From Brachionus manjavacas (taxonomy: Eukaryota > Rotifera > Eurotatoria > Ploima > Brachionidae): 64,000 nt of DNA. Shown in pieces: positions 53,271 through 63,263 of this stretch. The stretch lies in NCBI GenBank assembly GCA_019054805.1, contig JAHQIY010000021.1:1004501-1068500 (forward strand), written 5' to 3'. Under the pieces are notes generated by a model that was not told where the DNA came from, searched no databases, and was given only the letters and a program-made list of their open reading frames with translations. Position 1 is the first letter of the stretch, and each line of letters opens with the position of its first letter. The position numbers were made by a program, and so were the translations under genes.

Positions 53271-53984
53271 ATGAAAGTAAAATATCTTTTAATTGTTTTT
53301 TTTCTATCTTGCGGGTATTTATCGGCAAATATATTGTCGCCTTTAACTAAGTATTACGTGCAGTATAACGTTATGGTAAATATTTACTCTGAATTTATAG
53401 ACGATAGAAGAGGAACTGATGAGGACGGCAACCCTACAGAAAATATAGACACTTTTTCTACTAAACAAAATTTTTTAATGCCACATGGTAACGTTGCTAT
53501 TGGTATGGTTTTAAATAAATATTTAGAAACCGAAGTAGAAATTTCTAGCTATGCAGTACACTATACCGATGTAGTGCGTAACGCTAAAGTTGCAGATAAA
53601 GTTACTGTAAATAACGAAGAAAGCATTATTAAAGCTAAAGATTCTGATTCTGCTTATGTACTAGTAGATTTTGCTTTAAATAACTGGCGTATAAATTATT
53701 TAACTTTAAAAAATCTAAAATCGTTTGTTAAGTTTGGTATTGGGGTTACATCGGTTAACCAACCACTACGTAACTTTGATGGCGGTAGAACTCCTGCTTT
53801 TGGCTACATGGTAGGTGCTGGCGTAGATTACAAATTAAACGATTTATTTACTGCAGAATTTGGGGCAAAATATTTTGCTACCTTACCTAAACGTTTAGAA
53901 ACTTCTGCGGTGGGTGGGTCTTTTGTTAAAGGTACTTTTTCTCATTTTACCACTTACTTTGGGTTAAGATTATTTATTAACTAA
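53271..53984 (+). CDS. Small outer-membrane beta-barrel protein
   Basis: 237 residues. A signal peptide covers about residues 1-19 (LLIVFFLSCGYLSA). The mature part fits an eight-strand barrel of the opacity/OmpA-like surface-antigen kind: strands YYVQYNVMVNIYSEF, NVAIGMVLNKYLETEVEISSY, AFGYMVGAGVDYKLNDLFTAEFGAKYF and the last strand HFTTYFGLRLFIN. The Gly-Ala-Gly-Val-Asp-Tyr motif before the last strands is typical of such porin-like antigens. Role unknown; it has its own promoter. Confidence 0.78.
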   Translation: MKVKYLLIVFFLSCGYLSANILSPLTKYYVQYNVMVNIYSEFIDDRRGTDEDGNPTENIDTFSTKQNFLMPHGNVAIGMVLNKYLETEVEISSYAVHYTDVVRNAKVADKVTVNNEESIIKAKDSDSAYVLVDFALNNWRINYLTLKNLKSFVKFGIGVTSVNQPLRNFDGGRTPAFGYMVGAGVDYKLNDLFTAEFGAKYFATLPKRLETSAVGGSFVKGTFSHFTTYFGLRLFIN

Positions 53985-54406
53985 TGTGCTAGTTTAGTAC
54001 ATTAGCCTGTTGCCATATTTTAAAATTTATGGGCTTAGTAATTTTGTATTTTGCTGTGTGCTTTTTTTTATTGATTGCTTTTTACTATTGCTTTTTACTA
54101 TTGTATTACACTTTGTGTTTTAAATTGTGTAGCAGGGCGTAAAGTATAAGCATAGCTTAATACCAATGTTTTTTATACCTTTTGTTTGCAATGTAAATAA
54201 CAAATTTATATAATTTTTATAAAATACAATTCTTTTAAACGTTACTGTTTAATATCTATATTAACCCTATATACAACTTAGCAACAACACATAAAATAAT
54301 ACTTAAAAAAATTACAGCCTACATAGTGGGTTAAGCAAAAATACATATTGTGTGTAATACAATGTGCCACAACATAAATACAATGTTATATCTGTAATAT
54401 TAAAAT
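53985..54406. other. 422-bp intergenic region, nothing recognised
   Basis: Lies between the outer-membrane protein gene and the M48 protease gene (both end here, convergent). It is AT-rich without a usable ORF. It contains two tandem copies of the 13-mer ATTGCTTTTTACT (54074-54099) and a short hairpin TGTGCTA-GTT-TAGTACA just after the first stop codon, without a U tract. Confidence 0.6.
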
Positions 54407-55741
54407 CTATTTTTTTAAATTATTTTGGGCTTGCTTTACTAACAATTGTGCTTGCTTATAATTGCTAGAATCTACCGTAAAATCTAATAAAGCGGCGTTG
54501 GCAAACTTAATGGCGGTGGGGTAGTTTTGTAGTAAAAAATAATGTTCGGCTAAAGCAAGGTTAGCTATAGCGTTGTTGTTTAATTGCCCTTCTATTAAGG
54601 CTTTTAAATGCCAAGCAGAAGGATTATTACTATTGCTACTTATTGCAATATCTATATTGGTTTTAGCTTTTACATTGTTTTTTAAGGCGTAGTAACTTTT
54701 GGCTATGCTTAAATATATTAAATCTTTATTAGTATTAACATTAATAAGTTTTTTGTAGTATGCAATAGCTTGTGTAAAATTATTTTGTTGGTAGTAAATA
54801 TCGGCAATAATTTCGTTAACATAGTTAGATTGTGGCAAGGCCGTTAAAATTTGCAAGGCTTTATTGTAGTTAGATTGCAAATAATAAGCAATTGCAGTGC
54901 CGTATTGTGCGTAGTTGGCGTTATTGTTTTGGTAAATACTTAAAGCAGTAGTGGGGCTACTGTATGCCTGAATTTTAGCCTTAATATTTAAAAACTTATT
55001 TTGTAAATTAGTATTTATATAATTAGTACTAGGCATAATAACATTGTTGTTAAAAAAACTTACTCTGGTATTGGTGCTAGGGTGCGTGGTGTACCAAGCA
55101 AAAATATTGTTTTTATTGTTGGCGTCTTCTAATTGCAATAGTTTTTGCATAAATGTAAGTAGCCCTTTAGTGCCGTAGGGCGTTTGTTGTAGGTATTGAT
55201 ACGCCATTTGATCGGCTTGGGATTCTTCTGCTTTAGAATAAGCCAATACTTTATTTAATGCTACATTTTGGCTACCTGCCCCTAAAAATGCAATTATACT
55301 GCCCGAATTTTGTGCTATATCTGTATTGCTACCTGCCAGTAGTAGCGTGGCTAAAATGGTAGAGCCTATACCTATTAAAGCAAATAAATTAGCTTTGTTG
55401 TAAGCATCTTGCCCTCTGGCTAAATGCCCTAGGGTAATGTGGGCAAGTTCGTGCGCTAATACGCCGGCAATTTCGCTGTGGGTATCTGCAAAACTAATTA
55501 AACCAGTATGTATAAAAATATTTTGCCCGTTATATACAAAAGCATTGGGCGTAGGGTTGTTAACTATATAAATATTTATACTTTTACTATCTACGCCTGC
55601 TACATTAAAAATAGGTTGCATTAATTGTTTAATAAAGTCTTCGGTTTCTATATCTTTAATTAATACAATATTATTAGCACTAATTGTGGTATTTAAATTA
55701 ATGCTAATAAATAAAAGTATAATTATAAGTTTTTTAAACAC
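54407..55741 (-). CDS. M48 metalloprotease with TPR-like repeats (BepA-like)
   Basis: 444 residues. A signal peptide (about 1-22, IIILLFISINLNTTISA) sends it to the periplasm. The zinc site is HELAH (97-101, GVLAHELAHITLGH), with the Glu ligand in EESQADQMAYQYL. After the protease domain (30-260) come helical TPR-type repeats (YNKALQILTALPQ, FTQAIAYYKKLIN, YPTAIKFANAALLD) to the end. BepA assists assembly or degradation of outer-membrane proteins at the BAM complex. It starts nine bases after the rne stop and is probably co-transcribed with it. Confidence 0.9.
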   Translation of the reverse strand: MFKKLIIILLFISINLNTTISANNIVLIKDIETEDFIKQLMQPIFNVAGVDSKSINIYIVNNPTPNAFVYNGQNIFIHTGLISFADTHSEIAGVLAHELAHITLGHLARGQDAYNKANLFALIGIGSTILATLLLAGSNTDIAQNSGSIIAFLGAGSQNVALNKVLAYSKAEESQADQMAYQYLQQTPYGTKGLLTFMQKLLQLEDANNKNNIFAWYTTHPSTNTRVSFFNNNVIMPSTNYINTNLQNKFLNIKAKIQAYSSPTTALSIYQNNNANYAQYGTAIAYYLQSNYNKALQILTALPQSNYVNEIIADIYYQQNNFTQAIAYYKKLINVNTNKDLIYLSIAKSYYALKNNVKAKTNIDIAISSNSNNPSAWHLKALIEGQLNNNAIANLALAEHYFLLQNYPTAIKFANAALLDFTVDSSNYKQAQLLVKQAQNNLKK

Positions 55742-55750
55742 TTTGCACGC

Positions 55751-57760
55751 TTATTTTAGTTTGTGTAATAATTTTTTAAACCAACTAGTTTTAGGTTTTG
55801 TTGCAACGCTGGTAGTTTCTTTTACTATAGTTTTTTTAGCCGGCTTAGGAGTATTTTGCAAAGATTTATATTTTTGCAAATTTGCTTCTATTTCTTGCTC
55901 TAAAAACAATAAAGGCTGGCTACTGGTATTTTCTATTACGGTGTTTTCTATTTTATAAAACGGATACTCTATATCGTCGCTATATTCTACAGTAAGCTGA
56001 GCCCCAAGCAGTTCTTCTAAATCGGTTAATTCTGCACGTTTGTTATTTAAAATATAAAAGGCTTCGTTACTGGGCATTAAAATAGTAACAGCACTAGAAG
56101 ATATTTCTACACGTTTGTGCTCTACATCGCTACGTAGGTTGCGTAAAATATTAAGTGCGTTAAGTTCTAGTGGTTTTACATAGCCAACGCCGTAACATTT
56201 AGGGCAAACATGAAAGATTTTTTCGGCTAAAGATGCCTTAATACGTTGCCTAGAAATTTCTAACAACCCAAATTGCGATATAGGGGCAATAGATATTTTT
56301 GCTTTGTCTTCTCTGGCTAAATCTTTAATTTTTTTCTCTATAATTGTACGATTTTTAATATTTTCCATATCTATAAAATCTATAACAATTAAGCCTCCTA
56401 TGTCTCGTAGTTTAATTTGTTTCATAATTTCTACGGCGGCTTCGGTGTTGGTTCTAATAGCGGTTTCTTCTACGTTTTGCTTACCTTTAGATCTACCAGA
56501 GTTAACATCTATAGCTACTAGGGCTTCGGTAGAATTTATAACAATGTAGCCACCAGATTTTAAAAACACCACGGGCGAGTAAATGCTATTAATTTCGTCT
56601 TCTATTTTGTAGTATTTAAATAAGCTGGTTTTGGGGTTATCAAACTTAACTATTTTGTTTAAAGATTCCGGAGCCAACGCACCTGCGTAAATTTTGGCAG
56701 TATTGTAAGCTTTTGTGCCTTGTATAACAATTTCTTCTACATTGGCGGTGTACATGTCTCTAATTACTTTTTTTAAAACAGAGCCTTCTTCTAACAATAA
56801 AGCGGGTTTTTTGTAGGTTTTAGCGTGTTTTTCTATTAAATTCCACATACCTAGTACGTAGTTGTAGTCTTGCGTAATTTCTTCGTTAGTTTTTTCTAAG
56901 CTAGCTGTACGTACAATTAGGTTGGTATTTTTGTTTACATCTAAAGATTTTATTAAATCTTTTAAGCGTTTTCTGTCTGGTTTGTGTCTAATTTTTTTAG
57001 AAATACTAATTTGAAAAGGAGTGTAAGGCATTAAAACGCAATATCTACCTGGTATAGAAATATAGCTGGTTAGGGCGGCGCCTTTGTTGCCACGTTCTTC
57101 TTTTATTACTTGCACTAAAATATACTGCCCAACGCTTAGTACATCCTGAATTTTATAGCCGTATCTAGTACCGTAAGATGAATTTTCTAATTCTACTTGC
57201 TTTAAAAATTCTTCTTCGTCTATTAAATCGTCGTCGTCATCTTCGGCATCTGCAGTTTGGGTGTTGCTTGCGTTTGCAGGGTTAACCGTAGTGGTGTTGT
57301 ATTGGCTGTATGCTTTTTCTAGGTCTTCTTCTACGCTGGCTTGCTGGCTAAAATCTGCGGTGTTTATAGTGCTTTTATCTATTTCTATAGCAGGGGTTGC
57401 ATTGTTGCTTACATGGTTTTTTTGTAATCTAGCTTTGCGTTTTTGTTTTAGTTGTTCTCTGTAAGCTTGTTGTTTTTCGTCTATTTCTTTGCGTTGTGCA
57501 TCGTTTAAATTAAAGTATTTAATATTTACTTCATCAAACGGTAAAAAGCCTTGTCTTTTTTCGCCATAGTCTATAAAAGCGGCTTGTAAAGATGCTTCTA
57601 TTTTAGTAATTTTAGCTAAATAAATATTACCTTTTAGTTCGTCTTTACTGCATACTTCAAATTCGTAATCGGTTAAGCTGTATTTGTTGTTTTGATTTTC
57701 TAAAATAGCTACCCGTGTTTCTTCTAAATGGTGGGCGTCTATTAAAATTTTTTTATTCAT
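55751..57760 (-). CDS. rne: Ribonuclease E/G family
   Basis: 669 residues. Endoribonuclease for mRNA decay and rRNA/tRNA processing. The S1 domain (about 35-235) is interrupted by a low-complexity acidic/basic insert (residues 90-190), as in alphaproteobacterial RNase E. The catalytic region has VAIDVNSGRSKGKQNVEETA and LIVIDFIDMEN, which supply the two metal-binding aspartates. The Zn-link is CPKCYGVGY. The C-terminal non-catalytic part is short and basic (KKTIVKETTS ... WFKKLLHKLK). A long leader lies upstream. Confidence 0.94.
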   Translation of the reverse strand: MNKKILIDAHHLEETRVAILENQNNKYSLTDYEFEVCSKDELKGNIYLAKITKIEASLQAAFIDYGEKRQGFLPFDEVNIKYFNLNDAQRKEIDEKQQAYREQLKQKRKARLQKNHVSNNATPAIEIDKSTINTADFSQQASVEEDLEKAYSQYNTTTVNPANASNTQTADAEDDDDDLIDEEEFLKQVELENSSYGTRYGYKIQDVLSVGQYILVQVIKEERGNKGAALTSYISIPGRYCVLMPYTPFQISISKKIRHKPDRKRLKDLIKSLDVNKNTNLIVRTASLEKTNEEITQDYNYVLGMWNLIEKHAKTYKKPALLLEEGSVLKKVIRDMYTANVEEIVIQGTKAYNTAKIYAGALAPESLNKIVKFDNPKTSLFKYYKIEDEINSIYSPVVFLKSGGYIVINSTEALVAIDVNSGRSKGKQNVEETAIRTNTEAAVEIMKQIKLRDIGGLIVIDFIDMENIKNRTIIEKKIKDLAREDKAKISIAPISQFGLLEISRQRIKASLAEKIFHVCPKCYGVGYVKPLELNALNILRNLRSDVEHKRVEISSSAVTILMPSNEAFYILNNKRAELTDLEELLGAQLTVEYSDDIEYPFYKIENTVIENTSSQPLLFLEQEIEANLQKYKSLQNTPKPAKKTIVKETTSVATKPKTSWFKKLLHKLK

Positions 57761-58219
57761 TATGTTAGTATCCTTATATATTATTTGTTTGTTTTTTTTA
57801 ATTTAGGATTTTTTATTTTTTAATAAGCTTGCTGTATAAATTTTTAGCACATATATTAGCAAACCTGTATTTTTATATATTTATATTATAATTTACAAAT
57901 TAAATTATTTATAAAAAACAAGCCTAAAGCTAGTTTTATTAACGATTATTAACCTAAATTTACTTGCCAAATAATCGTATTAAATATATTATATAATATA
58001 AAGTACTAATTGTTAAGTAGATATTAATTATTATTACATTATAATTTTTTGCAAGGCTGTATAACTGTGTATTAAGTACACATATTACTATTTGCAATGT
58101 TTTTTGTATTAAATACAAACATTTTATGTTAAACTATATTAAGTAATTGTAATTTTAAGTATAAATTAGCTTTAAAGTTTAAAGAATTAACAAATTAAAC
58201 AGTAAAAAAGAAGATTATT
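57761..58219. other. 459-bp divergent region between rne and amiC
   Basis: Very AT-rich, no gene. It holds a 9-bp inverted repeat (ACGATTATT 57942-57950, AATAATCGT 57970-57978, 19-base loop), about 180 bp before the rne start, and the 17-bp dyad TTTGTAT-TAA-ATACAAA (58103-58119), about 100 bp before the amiC start. The length is compatible with a structured rne leader as used for autoregulation in enterobacteria; promoters could not be assigned with confidence. Confidence 0.5.
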
Positions 58220-59896
58220 ATGACGTTGAAGTTTTTGTTTTTAAATATTAAAATTTTAGTGGTTTATGTTGCTTTTTCATTATTTTTTGTAAATATTGCA
58301 CTAGCAGAAGAGCCAGAGGCAGACAAAAAAGAAGAAACTAAAGTAGAAAAACCAACTACTAACACAGCACCAAGCCCTACAAATGTAAACGGTACAGGTA
58401 ATGTAATTGCAGGTAGTACGCAAAACACAACAAGTAATTCTGTTAGTGATTCTGGCGATTCTAACAAAACACCAGACGCTAATAAAACCGATTCTACCAA
58501 TAAAAACCAGCCAGAAATTTTACAACCAACGCCAACCAACGGCTCTACTGCAGAAAACCCAAAAACTTATAAAGATGAAAACCTAAGTGGCTATAAAGGT
58601 AATGTTAAGCCTATGGGTATGTTTTTAGATGTTGATATTAAAAATTTACCTAATGGTAATTTTGAACTTTCTTTTTTAGTTAGTAGATCGTTTTTAGCAG
58701 AAGTTAAAGTTTTAAACTTTCCTTATAGGCTTTTAATTGATATTCCTATGCCGTATAAGTGGGATATACCTAAAAGTTCGGTAGATAAAAGAATTCCTGT
58801 TACTTTAATAGAATCGTTTAGATACGGCCATCCTTCAGAAGATATTTTTAGGGTAGTGGCGGATCTTTCTAGGCCAGTAACTTTAATTTCGGTTAATATT
58901 AAAGAAGACCAAGACGGCAAGTTTAAATTAGCAGTAGAGTTTGCTTACGGCAACAAAAGTGCAATTGGTTTGCTAAATAAATCTATTGCCTTTAACCAAA
59001 ATTCCGAAGCCCTAGGTGTAGTTAAAGAAGCTGCTAGGCTAAGTAACGAAAACTACGTGGCACAGGCAAAAACTGAAAGTAACAAAATAAGAATAAACAG
59101 TTATTTAAGCAATGTAGATTACCCTTTGCCTAGTGTAGAGTTTAAAAGTCGTCCTATTTTAGTTATGGTAGACCCAGGGCACGGCGGTAAAGACCCAGGG
59201 GCGGCCAGTAAAGATAACCAAGTTTTAGAAAAAGATGTTGTGTTAGAAATTTCTAAATATATTAAAAAATACTTAGAAACTAACCAAGAAGTTGCAGTGG
59301 TATTAACCAGAAATGGCGATTATTACCTACCGTTAAAAGATAGAATTTTATGGGCAGAGTATTTTGGTGTAGATTTATTTGTTTCTATACATGCAGATAA
59401 ATCGCCTTCGGGTTCGTTGTCTTCTGGTATGTCTATTTATACGCTTTCTGAAGTGGCATCAGACGCCCAAGCACAGTTATTAGCTAACAATGCTAATAAG
59501 TCAGACTTAGTGGCAGGGGTAGATTTTAGTAAAGAAGACGACGTGGTTAACCGTATTTTAACCAGTTTGTATCAACGTGTAAAAGTTAATGATTCTATAT
59601 CTTTGGCTCAAAACATTATTATGCAGTCTGCTAATGATATTCCTTTGTTGGTTAATCCGTTGCGTTCTGCAGGGTTTGCGGTTTTAAAAGTGCCTAATAC
59701 TCCTTCGGTATTAGTAGAAACGGGCTTTTTGTCTAGCAAGCAAGATTTAGAAAACTTAACTAGTACTTTTTATAAAGATAAACTAGCTAAGCAAATTTCT
59801 GCTGGTATACTAGCTTATTTGTTTGATAGAAAACTACTTAGTGTACTACCTGCAAATATAGATGTGGAAGCTTTAAAAAACGCCAATACTAAATAA
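58220..59896 (+). CDS. amiC: N-acetylmuramoyl-L-alanine amidase, AmiC type
   Basis: 558 residues. Cleaves the peptide side chain from peptidoglycan during cell separation. A signal peptide covers about 1-29 (VAFSLFFVNIALAEE), then a Thr/Asn/Ser-rich disordered linker to about 115, an AMIN domain (about 130-240) and the Amidase_3 catalytic domain (about 312-545). Zinc and catalytic residues are in VMVDPGHGGKDPGAAS, the Glu of VLEKDVVLEI, SIHADKS and VETGFLSSKQD. The gene heads amiC-mrcA-prfB. Confidence 0.95.
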   Translation: MTLKFLFLNIKILVVYVAFSLFFVNIALAEEPEADKKEETKVEKPTTNTAPSPTNVNGTGNVIAGSTQNTTSNSVSDSGDSNKTPDANKTDSTNKNQPEILQPTPTNGSTAENPKTYKDENLSGYKGNVKPMGMFLDVDIKNLPNGNFELSFLVSRSFLAEVKVLNFPYRLLIDIPMPYKWDIPKSSVDKRIPVTLIESFRYGHPSEDIFRVVADLSRPVTLISVNIKEDQDGKFKLAVEFAYGNKSAIGLLNKSIAFNQNSEALGVVKEAARLSNENYVAQAKTESNKIRINSYLSNVDYPLPSVEFKSRPILVMVDPGHGGKDPGAASKDNQVLEKDVVLEISKYIKKYLETNQEVAVVLTRNGDYYLPLKDRILWAEYFGVDLFVSIHADKSPSGSLSSGMSIYTLSEVASDAQAQLLANNANKSDLVAGVDFSKEDDVVNRILTSLYQRVKVNDSISLAQNIIMQSANDIPLLVNPLRSAGFAVLKVPNTPSVLVETGFLSSKQDLENLTSTFYKDKLAKQISAGILAYLFDRKLLSVLPANIDVEALKNANTK

Positions 59897-59914
59897 AATA
59901 TATTTAAAGTAAAC

Positions 59915-62900
59915 ATGAAAAAGCTGTTTAAACAATTTGCTGTGGTTTATAAAAGTTGGGTTTATGTAGCTAAAGAATTAAAAGACTTTTTATACTTTGT
60001 TTATTTAAAAGTTTTAACTAGCTTGGCTGGTAAAAGTGGCAAAAAAGGTAAAAATAATGGCGGGTTGCATAAATTATCTAATACGCAAAGCACTACCACG
60101 CCTAGTGCAACTAAAGTACAAACTAAGCAAAACCAACCCCAAAACTTAGGTAACATTAATGTTAATACTAGCACGGCTAATACTAGTAATAGCTTGCAAA
60201 ATCATACAGTTGTTAACAATTTGCCTGCTAAAAACTTAGATATTACGCAAGTTAATTTTAGTGATAATGCAAATAATAATAACAATGTTAATGTTAAAAA
60301 CACTTATAAAACTATAGATAGCAAGCAACCTACTGCAAAAGTTATACACACCAACGTTGTACAAGATAGTGAATCGCAAAGCAGTGCAACGCACAATAAT
60401 GAATTGCACAATAGTGAATTACAAGATAGTGAACCACAAATCACAGAAACACAACATACTACAACGCAAAATACTGTTAATTTAAACAAACCAAACAATG
60501 CAAGTAGCAATGTAACTACAGTTTTTGATGCAATAAATAATGTAAAAGTTAATGCTTCTGCTACAAATAGTAACCCAAGCCAACAAATTAATATAAATAC
60601 ACAGCAAGTTGCAGAAACTGCATTTAAAGAAAGCGAATTTACAGAAACTGAATTTACAGAAAATACACCTACAAACAACCAATATCATAATAATATTAAC
60701 GCCAACCCTAATACCAACGCAAACGCCAATGCAAATGTAAATTATACTAGCATAAACAATGCTAATACAATACCTAACAGTGCATCTGCAACGCCACAAG
60801 GGGTATCGGCAAAAGATATTTTACTGCCCCCTAATTTAACCAAACCAAAAAAACGCAACCGATTGTTTTTATATGCTTTTAGGCTGTTTTATTTAGGCGT
60901 AATTGCGGTTGCTTTATTAATTACATACATAGCGTGGGATGCCCCAGATTATAATTCTATAATTAATTACCAACCGCCGTTAAGCACAAGGCTATATGCA
61001 GCAGATGGTGCTTTAATAACCGAGTTTTCTAACGAAAAACGCTTGTTTGTGCCTGTGTACGATATTCCAAAGCATGTGCAAGAAGCCTTTATTTCGGCAG
61101 AAGATAAAAACTTTTATTCGCATCATGGGTTTGATTTTAAAGGTTACGCCAGAGCAATGGTTAACAACGTAAAATATTTGCTTGGCAAGTACGATAATTT
61201 TCAAGGAGCATCTACCATTAGCCAGCAAGTTTCTAAAAACTTTTTTTTAGATAGTAGCCGTACTATTATGCGTAAATTAAAAGAGGCGTATATTACCTTT
61301 AGAATAGAGAATTTGCTATCTAAAGACTATATTTTAGAGCTTTACTTAAACCAAATTTATTTAGGTAGGGGGTCTTACGGAGTTGCCACGGCTTCGTTAA
61401 ACTATTTTAATAAATCTGTTAGCCAATTAACTTTAGAAGAAGCCGCATTTTTAGCCGCATTGCCTAAAGCACCTTCTAGATACGACCCCGCCAATAATTA
61501 CACCAATGCTAAAGATAGAAGAGACTGGGTAATATCTAGAATGCTAGATGATGGTAAAATTACACAACAACAAGCCAACACCGCCACCAATGCCCCAATA
61601 AATTTTGTAGAAAACAACGTACTGCAACCTTATAACGATATTAATAAATATGCCAGCGAAGAAATTAGAAAAGATTTAGTGGCTAAATTTGGCAACAATA
61701 AGTTTTATAACGATGGTTTAATTATAAAAAGCACCATTAACAACGCCTACCAGCAATACGCCTATAAAGCTTTACGCAACGGCTTAGAAACTTTTGATAA
61801 AAGGCTAGGCTACAGAAAACCTTTTTACAGTTATAAAGAAGAATACACAACCGCAGAACTATTAAGTGTTACCAATAACACACCATTATGGTTAAATTTA
61901 ATGCAACAAAACAAGCAGGTTAGTACTTATAAGTTTAAAATTGATCCATGGCGTTTAGCAATGGTTTTAAGTGTAGATAAACAAGTGGTTAGCATTGGTT
62001 TATTAACGGGGGATATTGTAGAGGTTTATTTAGAAAATAACAATTGGGTTAAACCTGCAGATACCAACCAAGATGCCGATTTTTCTTTAATTTTTAAGCC
62101 ATCTGATGTAATTTATGTTGAAGAAGTTAACGGAGTGTGGGAAATTAAGCAAGTGCCAGAAGTAAATGGAGCTATAATGGTTATGAATATACACACAGGC
62201 GATGTACTGGCTATGCAGGGTGGGTATTCGTTTGTATTTAGCCAATTTAACCGTGCTACGCAAGCTTATAGGCAACCGGGGTCTGGCTTTAAACCTTTTG
62301 TGTATTTATCTGCTTTAACTAAAGGGGCTTCGCCTGCAGATACTGTGTTAGATGCACCGTATATTTACGATAATGGTGATACGGTTTGGCGTCCTAAAAA
62401 TGATAATAATTCTTACAGAGGGTATGTAACATTAAGGCTAGCTTTAGAGCGTAGCGTTAACCTTGCAACCATTAGAGTTACCGAAGCAATTGGTTTAGAT
62501 GCAATTTCTAACATAACCAGCAAGTTAGGTTTGTACGATGAACCTTTAGATAATTTTAGCCAAGCTTTGGGGTCTAAAGAAACTACTTTGCAACGTATTA
62601 TAACGGCTTATTCTATAATTGCCAATGGTGGTAAAAAAATTACTCCTAATTTAGTACAATTAGTGCAAGATAAAAAAGGTAATACTTTGTATTCTAGCGC
62701 TAATACAGATTGCGTTAATTGTAATGCAGTGCAGTGGCAAAATCAACAACCAACCGAACTACCAGACAATAGACAGCAATTGTTAGATCCGCAAAACGCT
62801 TATTTAATTAAAAATTTAATGAAAGGCGTGATAGACAGAGGCACAGGTAGGGCTTTAAGAATGGATAAATACGATATAGCAGGTAAAACCGGCACTACTA

Positions 62901-63256
62901 ACGAAGTTAAAGATACTTGGTTTACCGCTTTTACTGCAGATATTGCGGTTTCGGTTTATTTTGGTTACGATACTCCACGGTCTTTAGGTAATCATTCTAG
63001 TAGTGTTTCTATTGCGGTGCCTATAGTTAAAAACTTTTTTATGCAAATTTTACAAAACTACAAACCACAACCTTTTAGAACCCCCAACGGTATTGAAATG
63101 CGTTGGGTAGATTATACCACGGGCGAGCCTTCGTTTAGTGGTGCAAAAGGCGCTATATTAGAAGCTTTTAAAGTTGGCGAACCTACTAAAACCAATGTGT
63201 TATCTAATATTAAAGAAGAAGATGAAAATTCTAGTAGCGTTAATGTAATTTATTAA
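59915..63256 (+). CDS. mrcA: Penicillin-binding protein 1A with long Asn-rich cytoplasmic extension
   Basis: A bifunctional peptidoglycan glycosyltransferase/transpeptidase of 1113 residues, some 250-300 longer than usual. Residues 1-310 are low-complexity (Asn/Thr/Ser/Gln/Glu-rich with SELQDSE-type and NANANANVN runs) and lie on the cytoplasmic side of the single membrane helix at about 319-337. The glycosyltransferase Glu is in ISAEDKNFYSHHGFD (about 396); QGASTISQQVSKN and RKLKEAYITFRIE follow. The transpeptidase has Ser790 in GSGFKPF, SVN in ERSVNLATIRV and KTGTTNE (about 990). It lies 18 bp after amiC and 7 bp before prfB. Confidence 0.95.
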   Translation: MKKLFKQFAVVYKSWVYVAKELKDFLYFVYLKVLTSLAGKSGKKGKNNGGLHKLSNTQSTTTPSATKVQTKQNQPQNLGNINVNTSTANTSNSLQNHTVVNNLPAKNLDITQVNFSDNANNNNNVNVKNTYKTIDSKQPTAKVIHTNVVQDSESQSSATHNNELHNSELQDSEPQITETQHTTTQNTVNLNKPNNASSNVTTVFDAINNVKVNASATNSNPSQQININTQQVAETAFKESEFTETEFTENTPTNNQYHNNINANPNTNANANANVNYTSINNANTIPNSASATPQGVSAKDILLPPNLTKPKKRNRLFLYAFRLFYLGVIAVALLITYIAWDAPDYNSIINYQPPLSTRLYAADGALITEFSNEKRLFVPVYDIPKHVQEAFISAEDKNFYSHHGFDFKGYARAMVNNVKYLLGKYDNFQGASTISQQVSKNFFLDSSRTIMRKLKEAYITFRIENLLSKDYILELYLNQIYLGRGSYGVATASLNYFNKSVSQLTLEEAAFLAALPKAPSRYDPANNYTNAKDRRDWVISRMLDDGKITQQQANTATNAPINFVENNVLQPYNDINKYASEEIRKDLVAKFGNNKFYNDGLIIKSTINNAYQQYAYKALRNGLETFDKRLGYRKPFYSYKEEYTTAELLSVTNNTPLWLNLMQQNKQVSTYKFKIDPWRLAMVLSVDKQVVSIGLLTGDIVEVYLENNNWVKPADTNQDADFSLIFKPSDVIYVEEVNGVWEIKQVPEVNGAIMVMNIHTGDVLAMQGGYSFVFSQFNRATQAYRQPGSGFKPFVYLSALTKGASPADTVLDAPYIYDNGDTVWRPKNDNNSYRGYVTLRLALERSVNLATIRVTEAIGLDAISNITSKLGLYDEPLDNFSQALGSKETTLQRIITAYSIIANGGKKITPNLVQLVQDKKGNTLYSSANTDCVNCNAVQWQNQQPTELPDNRQQLLDPQNAYLIKNLMKGVIDRGTGRALRMDKYDIAGKTGTTNEVKDTWFTAFTADIAVSVYFGYDTPRSLGNHSSSVSIAVPIVKNFFMQILQNYKPQPFRTPNGIEMRWVDYTTGEPSFSGAKGAILEAFKVGEPTKTNVLSNIKEEDENSSSVNVIY

Positions 63257-63263
63257 AACAACT

